DNA from: Chrysophaeum taylorii
Taxonomy: Eukaryota > Sar > Pelagophyceae > Pelagomonadales > Pelagomonadaceae
Assembly (NCBI GenBank): GCA_029834535.1
Contig: JAQMWT010000322.1
Location: 310,001 to 374,000, forward strand
Direction: 5' to 3'
Length of the DNA: 64,000 nucleotides
The notes under the pieces were generated by a model. That model saw only the letters and a program-made list of their open reading frames with translations. It was not told the origin of the DNA and did not search any database. The translations under genes and the position numbers were made by a program. Shown in pieces: positions 19,893 to 27,207 of the stretch (its first letter is position 1; each line of letters begins with the position of its first letter).

Positions 19893-20924
19893 ATGCGGGT
19901 TGCCCTTCTTGTGCTTGCGACGAGCCAGGCGTTGGTAGCGCCGTCCCTCCGGCAGCCGGCGGTCCGGCAAGGAGCGACGCTGAAAGAACAAGCCGACGAT
20001 GCCGCCACCCTCGTGCCCGCGGAATCAGGCGCGCCCGGTGAGCTCGTCAAGACGAGCCCCGCGATCATCACGTTCGACCCGATCGAGACCCTCGTGACGC
20101 GCGCCGTGCCTTTGGGGTTGACCTACCGCGACGCGCTTCTGATGTGGACGGGTCTCATGCTGCCGCGACCCGACATCTTCCAGGACGCCTACGACGCTGC
20201 GTTGTCGAGGAATCTCGAGCGCGCGCCGCGTTTTGGCGCGGGCGTCGAGCCCCTCGAGGTCTGGTGGAAGCGCGTTACGCGCGAAATGTACGAGGCCGTG
20301 CTCGTACCCGATGTCTACGACCAAGACGAACGAGCGCTCCTCGATGACTGCTTTGACGACCTCTTCGCCGAGCTCCACGGCTCGCTCTTGATCGGGACCG
20401 AGGCTTGGAATGCTGTGCCCGGAGCTGACCGCATCCTGGGCGGCTTGCGCGAGTGGCGCGACATGCGAGGCGGACCTCGCGTTGCCGTCGTCTCCACGCA
20501 GTTCGACTCGCGTCTCTCGACCCTGCTCAAGAACGTCCTCGGCGACGACGCCTTCTACGCCACCTTTGACTTTGTCGCCACCGACTGCGACAACAAGGCC
20601 GACGCCTTCGAGATCGCCAGGACAACTCACGGCTTTCCGGACGACCGGTGTCTCCACGTCAGATCCAACACAATCACGGAAGAGAAGCCTGCGACCCAAC
20701 TTCAGGAGATCGCGACGGGTTTAGACGTCAAAAACATCGCGCCCGACCTTACCGACCTCGTCGACATCTGGGACCTTCCCCGCATGCCCGAGGACGACCT
20801 CGTCACGACGACGCGCCTCTACTCCGTTTACGACAAACCGCCCGAATACGACGATCCTCCCTTGCGAGTCCCACCCCTCCCCGACGCGCCCGTCTTCTCC
20901 TCCAATCAAGAGGTAGAGGAGTGA
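19893..20924 (+). CDS. HDHD3-like HAD-superfamily protein, probably plastid-targeted and inactive
   Basis: 343 residues. The N-terminus (MRVALLVLATSQALVAP) is a signal peptide followed by a probable transit region. From residue 55 the sequence follows HDHD3: a nucleophile-position motif (ITFDPIETLVTR), the WWKRVTREMYEAV cap helix region, a motif II strand (RVAVVSTQFDSRLSTLLKNV) and FDFVATDCDNKADAFEIA. The catalytic pattern is weak. The residue two after the first Asp is Ile rather than Asp/Thr, and the final acidic motif (GDN/GDS) is replaced by HVRSNTITEE. I infer a pseudo-phosphatase or altered activity. The HAD fold is convincing; activity is doubtful. Confidence 0.75.
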   Translation: MRVALLVLATSQALVAPSLRQPAVRQGATLKEQADDAATLVPAESGAPGELVKTSPAIITFDPIETLVTRAVPLGLTYRDALLMWTGLMLPRPDIFQDAYDAALSRNLERAPRFGAGVEPLEVWWKRVTREMYEAVLVPDVYDQDERALLDDCFDDLFAELHGSLLIGTEAWNAVPGADRILGGLREWRDMRGGPRVAVVSTQFDSRLSTLLKNVLGDDAFYATFDFVATDCDNKADAFEIARTTHGFPDDRCLHVRSNTITEEKPATQLQEIATGLDVKNIAPDLTDLVDIWDLPRMPEDDLVTTTRLYSVYDKPPEYDDPPLRVPPLPDAPVFSSNQEVEE

Positions 20925-21180
20925 GTGGGTCGTCGTCGTCATCGTCGTCGTGGTGGGAATTTCGTTAATTCCCCCCTCTCTCTCTCGTTGGATGAATTAT
21001 TGGATAGATGCGTGTTCTTTCTTCTTATCTCCCCCTCCCTAGTTCGTGTGCTTGGTCGTAGCAAGCAAATCAAATCAAATCAAATCAAATCACCACCACC
21101 ACCACCAATAGGTGATATATAGTAGTAGTAGTAGTAGGAAAGGAGCCTCCTCAAGAACCGTCTTGCGTGCTTGTTTTTGC
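20925..21180. other. Spacer between convergent genes with short tandem repeats
   Basis: Contains an AAATC pentamer array (21066-21091), a CCA run and a GTA/TAG run (21119-21136). No gene seen. Confidence 0.5.
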
Positions 21181-21888
21181 TTAGTACAACTTGGGGGCCT
21201 GGGCGGCCTCGTAGTCGACGGGCGGGACGACGAGGTCTTCCTTAGGCTCGACGACGGTGACGACGTCGGCGAGAGAGGCCTTCGGACCCGTCTTGCCGGT
21301 GGCGTCCTGGGGAAGCATGATAGAGACCTTGACGCCGAGGACACCCTGGCGCATGAGGACGTGGCGGACGGCCGAGTCGACGTATTCGCGTTTCGAGTGA
21401 CCCGTCTTGATCATGTAGCCGTCGGTGAACTTCATCGCCTTGGCACGCTGGGCGCGGAGCTTGCCCGAGACGACGACTTCGACGCCCTTGGCGCCCGACT
21501 CCATGACGTAGCGGACGACGCCGTAGCACGCGCGACGCACGGCGAGGCCGCTGATCAACTTGTACTTGAGCGACTCGGCCTGCGCCTGCGCGCACAGCCC
21601 ACGGTTCGCGACGCGCTCCGCGTAGAGCTCGACGGCGCCGTCCTGGAAGTGGAATCGCTTCTGGACGACCGACGTGAGTTCGCGGATTCGCTGGCCCTTT
21701 TCTCCCAGCACGTTCTGCGTCCGCGTCGCACGGATGATTATTTCCGTTCGAACGGGCGTCACGCGCACTTCGACGCCCGCGTACCCGTCCTCGGCGAGCT
21801 CCCGCGTCAACAGCTCGTTCAACTCGGCGTAGAACAGCCCATCGGCCACGAACTTTCTCTTCTTCGAGATGGCCGCCTGGGTCGTCAT
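21181..21888 (-). CDS. RPS3: Cytosolic 40S ribosomal protein S3 (uS3)
   Basis: Single-exon, 235-residue protein of normal length. The N-terminal KH domain is clear ([50 protein letters not shown]). The C-terminal uS3 fold follows ([53 protein letters not shown]). It lies at the mRNA entry channel of the small subunit. Start codon at 21888, divergent from the uL24m gene across 89 nt that contain a perfect telo-box-like TTTAGGGTT. Confidence 0.97.
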   Translation of the reverse strand: MTTQAAISKKRKFVADGLFYAELNELLTRELAEDGYAGVEVRVTPVRTEIIIRATRTQNVLGEKGQRIRELTSVVQKRFHFQDGAVELYAERVANRGLCAQAQAESLKYKLISGLAVRRACYGVVRYVMESGAKGVEVVVSGKLRAQRAKAMKFTDGYMIKTGHSKREYVDSAVRHVLMRQGVLGVKVSIMLPQDATGKTGPKASLADVVTVVEPKEDLVVPPVDYEAAQAPKLY

Positions 21889-21977
21889 CTCGGCCTTTAG
21901 CGAGGCGGGCGATTTTTCGGGGGTTTGGATTTGTAAAAAAGGCGGGGTGGTTTAGGGTTGTTGTTTGTGACAAGGCG
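21889..21977. promoter_or_regulatory. Bidirectional promoter with telo-box (uS3 / uL24m)
   Basis: 89 nt between divergent starts of two ribosomal protein genes. TTTAGGGTT at 21951-21959 is the reverse of AACCCTAAA, the plant telo-box known from ribosomal-protein promoters. The match is seen directly; the function in this lineage is inference. Confidence 0.5.
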
Positions 21978-22604
21978 ATGAGCACCTACAGCCAACGACG
22001 CCTCGGAGCGATCCTCAGCAGGGGATGGATGGAGAAGGGGCCGAAGAGCCTCAAGTGGGCGGGCGCGAGACACAAAAAAAAAGTGATCGACGAGCCTCGC
22101 CGGTGGAACATCAAACGCGGCGACAAGGTGGTGGTCGTCGGGAACGCGCACCACTGCAAAGGCCAGACGGGCATCGTCCAGCACGTGTTGCGGAAGAAGA
22201 TGCGCATCATCGTCGAGGGCGTCAACGTCGGCACGCGTATGCTCTACGACAAGGCAGACCCCGATCGTATCAAGGCGCCGGTCCAGGCCCCCCGTTCTAT
22301 TCACTACTCGAACGTCAACATCGTCTGCCCCATCACCAACCTCCCCACGCGCGTCGGGTATCGGGAGCTCCCCGACAAAACGTGGGCCCGCGTTGCCCTG
22401 CGCTCGGGGGCCATCATCGACCCTCCCAAGTGGGACCGCAAGACCAAGAGACAGGTCCTCGTGGGCACCAAAGACACCGATGAGGACGCGGTCCTCGAGG
22501 TTACCTACGACGCCAACACCGACCTCCGCCTGTGGGAAACGTCCTGGGACAAGGCCACGAGGGGTCGCCTCCTCACGAACCTCTATGACTTCAAAAATTC
22601 ATAA
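21978..22604 (+). CDS. MRPL24: Mitochondrial ribosomal protein L24 (uL24m)
   Basis: 208 residues with a KOW motif near residues 46-75 (KRGDKVVVVGNAHHCKGQTG). The mitochondrial-type extension follows: RIIVEGVNVGTRMLYDKADP, APRSIHYSNVNIVCPITNLP, then ALRSGAIIDPPKWDRKTKRQ and the KDTDEDAVLEVTYD block that matches the MRPL24 ending. No clear cleavable presequence is visible, as is common for this protein. Intronless. Its stop codon is only 26 nt before the ATG of the next gene on the same strand. Confidence 0.88.
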   Translation: MSTYSQRRLGAILSRGWMEKGPKSLKWAGARHKKKVIDEPRRWNIKRGDKVVVVGNAHHCKGQTGIVQHVLRKKMRIIVEGVNVGTRMLYDKADPDRIKAPVQAPRSIHYSNVNIVCPITNLPTRVGYRELPDKTWARVALRSGAIIDPPKWDRKTKRQVLVGTKDTDEDAVLEVTYDANTDLRLWETSWDKATRGRLLTNLYDFKNS

Positions 22605-22630
22605 TTTATTACCAGAAAGAAAAAAAAGAC

Positions 22631-25102
22631 ATGAAGGAATGGTTATCGTCCGGCACGCGTGGCGTCGCGTGCAGAGTTGAGGGCGATGCCGGGCATCCCG
22701 AGTACCGGCTCGAGGTCCAAACGGAGATGGGAGCGTTGGCCTTTGCCGGCAGTTTCGACGCGTTCCGCGCGGCGCACGGCGCGTGCAGTACCATGGATAT
22801 TCCCGATGCGACGACTTTCGCCGCCAAGTTGTGGATGGAACCGCAGGCCGACGGCGGCCTCGACTGCGAGGATGTGCGGTCTGAGCGGTGCGAGGGACTC
22901 CAAGCGTATTTTGGTGCCGTCTACGAGGCGTTCCCGTCGCTGGCCTCGGAGCAACAAGACGTCGTCGCGCTCGTACTCCCCTTGGTACCTTTGACAACGC
23001 GGGAGGTGCTGCTGGTCGGGCCGAAGCGCGTGACGGTGTCGCTCGCAAGGTCGCGCGGACATCCGACCTTCACCTTGCGCGTCGAGGCTACCCGTGTCCT
23101 GGTGGTCCGGGACGCGCGGTTCGCGCGGTTCAAGACGGTGCGCGACCGCGCCTCAGACTTTGGCCTCGAGCTGCCGAGCTTCCCGAGGCGTTATTCCGTA
23201 CAAAAGCTCGGCGTCAAGCTTAGTGCGGCCCAGCTCGAGGACCGCCGCGCCAAGCTCGAGGCCTACTTTGCCGCACTCCTCGACTCGCTCTCGAGTCTCG
23301 GGCGCGACGATGTCGACGCTCTCCTCGCGCTCCTGCCGTTCGAAGAAGGAGAAGAAGATGAAGAAGCCACCAGCACGTTACCGTGCGATATGTCCGCAGA
23401 ACCGAGCCTCGAGGAGGAGGAGGAGGAGGAGGAGGAGGAGGAGGAGGAGATGACGGCGCCGAATGAGAATAGCGGGGCGAAGCTTTCGGCGGTCCTGAAG
23501 AAGGCGCAGCCAGCGGAGGTCGCGATCGTGTTTTTGCTGGATACGGTCGACGTGCCGGAGCGTTACTATTGCGGGTTGAGGTCGCCGGCATGGTACGTGA
23601 CCGCGCGACTGCTCGAAAGAGACGAGGACGAGAACGCGGCGGTGATAGAGAGGAGTAGCGCGGTCGCAACCGGCGAGGCAAAAGAGGCCAAATGGGAGCC
23701 GGCGATCCCAATGGTCTTCGTATGCAAGGACGCGGACTGGGAGCATCGGAAGCTATTGGTGTGCGTGTACGACAAGACCTCGTCACAAAAAGAGGACGAT
23801 CCCGAAGCGCTCGTGTCGTACGGCGTCATCTCGAGGGTGCGCGACTACCTCAAGGACGCGGGCAGCGGCGAGCCAATCTTCACGAGAATCGAGTGCCACT
23901 TGGTCGATGCCGCCGAAAACCGCGAGACCGGGACGAGCGCGCGCGGTGATTTCGCGGTCATGACGATGGAGCAGGCGATCGTCCACGCGAGCGCTCGAAC
24001 GTGCGCCGTCGTCCGCTTCGAGGAGTACGTCGGCTTTTTGGACGCCGACTTGCTGTGCGGGGCAGCCCGATGCCTCGTATGCTCGGGGAGTACGGAGGAA
24101 AGTAAGCCGAAACGCGGCTCCCAAGACCCGTGGGAGGTGGTCGGCTACGTCAAGGCGAGAGACTACGCCGATCCCTACGGCGATGCCTGTTTTGAACTCA
24201 CTCGCGGCGCGGGCTTGGTCGTCGCGGCGAGCATTAACGCGGTCGCGCCGCTCGAGGCCGGCGAGGAGGTCGCGGAGTCGTGGTCCATGCACTATGTGCC
24301 GCAACAGCAAGACGAGCAGGGGTTCCAGTACGCGACCGCGCTCGACGCGAAGACGTGGGTCGCGCGCACGCCTCGCCCGTCGCTTACGCTCGCGGGCGAG
24401 ATCATCTTCGGACCTGGCGCGAGATTTCGGCGATCGGTCTGGTACCGAGTCTCGAGGCCGAGAGGAAAGCGCGCCGCGAGCCTGCGCAAGCGCTACGACG
24501 AGTCGTCGATGCGCGCCGACGTATTGGCGCGATTCAACGCAGCGCAGCGCGTCCGTATTCAGACCTCGTACGACAAGCTCGTCCTCGCCGACGAAATAGT
24601 CGCGTCGGCGCTGCGTTTTGCTTCCGTCGACTACCGCGACGTCCTCGTAGACTTGGGCTGCGGCAGCGCCGGCCGCTTTCCGATTGCCGCGGTCGAGGAG
24701 CCCCACGAGGCGAGCCTCGCTGTGAGCGTCGTCGTCGACGAAAATCTTTTCCAGCGGGCTATGGCAGCTGTAGGTCAAACGCGAGTCGGCTACAAGATAA
24801 GGCTCCTGCGCGCCCGGGACGTCGACTGCGACGCGCCAGAGGACTTTAAGGCGCTTCTCGCCAAGTCCACCGTCCTCGCGACCCATCTGCCGCCCGATGC
24901 CCTCCAATTCCTCGCCCCGCTCTTCCTCGAGCACCTCCAAGTCCACGACGAGGCCCAGACAAAGCGTCTGCTCTGCCTCGGGTGGGCCCCCCTCGACCTC
25001 CTCAAGCCCGTCAAGGTTGCGAAGCTCGTCGCCAGTCAAGATGCCAACGACGACGACGACGGCCTCGACGCCTTCCTCTTCGACGCGACATCCGTCCACT
25101 GA
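22631..25102 (+). CDS. PX-like/C2-like/DysF-like/methyltransferase-like fusion protein, copy 1
   Basis: 823 residues, intronless. Residues 1-110 look like a divergent PX-type module (GHPEYRLEVQTEMGALAFAG ... LQAYFGAVYEAF). Residues 125-227 are a better PX match: DARFARFKTV in the basic-aromatic strand, LELPSFPRRY in the proline loop, and EDRRAKLEAYFAALLDSL in the last helix. An acidic run follows. Residues 290-445 resemble a copine-type C2 domain (HRKLLVCVYDK, ALVSYGVISRVRDYL). Residues 549-610 resemble a DysF motif (DEQGFQYATALDAKTWVAR ... ARFRRSVWYRVSRP). Residues 640-800 resemble a FAM173-type methyltransferase (DVLVDLGCGSAGRFPIAA, VVVDENLFQRAM), but motif I has one extra residue. A cytosolic membrane-associated protein is inferred. 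I know of no family with this architecture. Confidence 0.65.
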   Translation: MKEWLSSGTRGVACRVEGDAGHPEYRLEVQTEMGALAFAGSFDAFRAAHGACSTMDIPDATTFAAKLWMEPQADGGLDCEDVRSERCEGLQAYFGAVYEAFPSLASEQQDVVALVLPLVPLTTREVLLVGPKRVTVSLARSRGHPTFTLRVEATRVLVVRDARFARFKTVRDRASDFGLELPSFPRRYSVQKLGVKLSAAQLEDRRAKLEAYFAALLDSLSSLGRDDVDALLALLPFEEGEEDEEATSTLPCDMSAEPSLEEEEEEEEEEEEEMTAPNENSGAKLSAVLKKAQPAEVAIVFLLDTVDVPERYYCGLRSPAWYVTARLLERDEDENAAVIERSSAVATGEAKEAKWEPAIPMVFVCKDADWEHRKLLVCVYDKTSSQKEDDPEALVSYGVISRVRDYLKDAGSGEPIFTRIECHLVDAAENRETGTSARGDFAVMTMEQAIVHASARTCAVVRFEEYVGFLDADLLCGAARCLVCSGSTEESKPKRGSQDPWEVVGYVKARDYADPYGDACFELTRGAGLVVAASINAVAPLEAGEEVAESWSMHYVPQQQDEQGFQYATALDAKTWVARTPRPSLTLAGEIIFGPGARFRRSVWYRVSRPRGKRAASLRKRYDESSMRADVLARFNAAQRVRIQTSYDKLVLADEIVASALRFASVDYRDVLVDLGCGSAGRFPIAAVEEPHEASLAVSVVVDENLFQRAMAAVGQTRVGYKIRLLRARDVDCDAPEDFKALLAKSTVLATHLPPDALQFLAPLFLEHLQVHDEAQTKRLLCLGWAPLDLLKPVKVAKLVASQDANDDDDGLDAFLFDATSVH

Positions 25103-25419
25103 CCGTTTGTCGGCCTCCCTTGTAGAGTGAATGAATGAAAGCAAGTTGAAAGGTTGATCGCAGACGGGGGATTCTTGTGGACGCCCCGAAGAACCCTGCC
25201 CCGCGACACGGGAGTCGTGACGCTCTCGTGCGCAGCTAAAGCTCGCACTGGATGGAGATCGTAGTTTACAACTGATCAGTTCGAAATCTACTACTGATTC
25301 TTAAAAATTTGCCACGACATCAGATTCTACTGTTCTAGCATAATTTCAAAGAAATAATTATGCAGAAAACGAAAATAGGCTCGGGCAGCGCAGGGAGCCG
25401 TCGAGGCCAGGAGGTGACG
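25103..25419. other. AT-richer spacer upstream of the cysteine-rich gene
   Basis: 317 nt, non-coding by composition, lower in GC than flanking genes. No repeat or RNA gene recognised. Confidence 0.4.
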
Positions 25420-26226
25420 ATGAGGTGGCTGCTTTTGCTGGGCGTCGTGGCGGACGATGTGGTGACGGTAAATCTTCGAAGGCATCACGAACCGACGGCG
25501 CAACCCGTGTATGAACCGACGCCGAAACCCACTCGTGACGACCGGCTCTGCTGCTTTTACTGGGTAACGGAAGATCCGTCACTGGATTAATTAATCTCGA
25601 TAACGCTCACATAGGAGGACCGCGAAGATCCGTGTGTCGACTGTTTGGAGGACAACGGCAACAGGGGAGGGTTTTGCACGGACAGCGAGGCGAACTGCGT
25701 CTATTGCAGCCCCTCGGCAGCGTACTGCAAGCCGGTGTCGGAGACGGCGACGATCTTGACTTGCCCGAACGACGAAAGCTGGTACAAGAAAGACGAAAAG
25801 GACAAGGACTGCGCGTGGGTCTCTGGGCGTGCGCCGTCGCGCTGCCTCGTCAAGGGCAAGTTTCGCTTGTCGTCGCCTCGAACGTGTCGCAGGCGAAGAC
25901 GACGTTTACGCTTACGAAGCGTGTCCCGGGAGCTGTGACACCTGCGACTGGAACGATTGCTTGGGCGACGACACTTCATTCTTCGTCAACACCCCGAGCA
26001 AGGATTGTTCCTGGGTCGCCAAAGCCAGGAAAATTCGTTGCAGAAAGTCGGGCTCGACGGGTTACGCGTTCGCGCGGTACCGCGTCCCGATTCTCTCTTA
26101 CTTAACCAGCGATGCCCCCCCCTCCTGCAACTTGCGCGTGGTGCCGCCGTCGACAGCAATGACGACGACGACGACGACGACGATTTGGAGATCGTCATTG
26201 TCGTCGTGGGGATCGTTTTCTTCTAA
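25420..26226 (+). CDS. Small secreted cysteine-rich protein with two WYKK/SKDC-type repeats
   Basis: Exon model: 25420..25563, 25615..25855, 25893..26076 and 26157..26226, giving 212 residues. The protein starts with a signal peptide (MRWLLLLGVVADDVVTVN). Two related cysteine repeats follow: SWYKKDEKDKDCAWVSGRAP with RC and EDDVYAYEACPGSC, and SFFVNTPSKDCSWVAKARKI with RC. This repeat type is common in stramenopile secreted proteins. Intron 1 is GT-AG (51 nt). Intron 2 is 37 nt with a GC donor in perfect context (AAGG/GCAAGT), and the frame across it restores the repeat. The last intron (80 nt) is my least certain choice. It yields an acidic run and a hydrophobic end (LEIVIVVVGIVFF); without it the frame runs to 26275. 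Function unknown. Confidence 0.6.
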
Positions 26227-26274
26227 AACCATCGCGAACGATGATCGACCGCGAGATGCTCCCGCGCACTCTTG

Positions 26275-26410
26275 ATTGCGAATCCGGATTACAACGGACG
26301 GTGGAAGCGGGCTGATGCGAACGGGTACGACGCGGGGTTCCTCGTCTTACTGCGCGTGAACAACCCGGGCGTTTTTCGACGACATCCTCGCGGCCAGTTG
26401 CGAAAAGAGC
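26275..26410 (+). pseudogene. Calnexin/calreticulin-like gene fragment
   Basis: Reads ALLIANPDYNGRWKR, matching the NPDYxGxWKP repeat at the end of the calnexin/calreticulin P-domain. A short stretch later, in a shifted frame, comes FFDDILAASCEKS, matching the GxxFDNILxxxxE block that follows the P-domain in real calnexins. A single base missing in a T run near 26375 would account for the frame change. The upstream lectin domain and downstream membrane span are absent. I read this as a short copied piece of an ER chaperone gene, not a working gene. Confidence 0.5.
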
Positions 26411-27207
26411 TTCAATTCGGCCCCGCTCCACGATCATCATGGCGCGCCGAAGCGCTGGAATCTGATTTGTTTGTTGGCGGGCCGCGTTGGTGCTGATGTA
26501 CATCAATTCGACCATGGCATTTCAGGCTTCGTCTTCGACGACACAGGGGCGGTTACTTGCTCGAACTTGGACTTTGGCGTGTCCTCCCTTCTTTCAAACA
26601 TGGCAAGGTCGTGTCGAGCTATAATATTTATTACCCGTGCGTTTGGCTGCAATAGGGCAGACGGCATTTGGTCGCGAGCCTCTTCTCCCGCGCTGTGGTT
26701 AAAAACGATTGTGATTGGAGAGTGTGTGAGGACGGCGAGGACTGACTGACTGACTGACTGACTGACTGACTGACTGACTGACCGCGAGAGCAGAGCACAT
26801 AGAAAGAAGAAGAGAGCAGAGGCAGGAGACCATCATGCGCACGCGGCCACGAACAGTGGTACTGCCCATGGCATCGCGAGTGAACTGCTCATTTTCCCGA
26901 CGCGAGATGGTTTTACCTCTGAGCAACCACCGCCCACTCGTTGGCACTGTGGATCCCTCATGATTTCAAAGAGAACGTTCTTGCAACGTGGTCTGGAACC
27001 GCGGCGGCTTTTATTCAGCTTTATTCCGGACCGTCGCATTATTCAGTTTTATCCCGAAGTGTTCTCACGTCACCGATACTACTGACGTTTTTGCACCTCC
27101 CCATCGAGAGCTCAAAATACACACAAAGTGAGCTATAATAAAAATATTCTAATATTGGAGCATAAATTATTTTGAACTCCGGTTTGCGGATTTCGCCACA
27201 AGGTGGG
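26411..27207. other. Spacer with an ACTG tandem repeat
   Basis: No convincing gene. An (ACTG)n array of about ten units lies at 26740-26782. The last 200 nt before the next gene are AT-rich (AAAATATTCTAATATTGG), a likely promoter. Confidence 0.5.

Noticed and set aside
23783-25144. 453-residue minus-strand frame opposite fusion gene copy 1
   Set aside because: No motif, and the plus strand shows clear paralogy to the gene at 27208.
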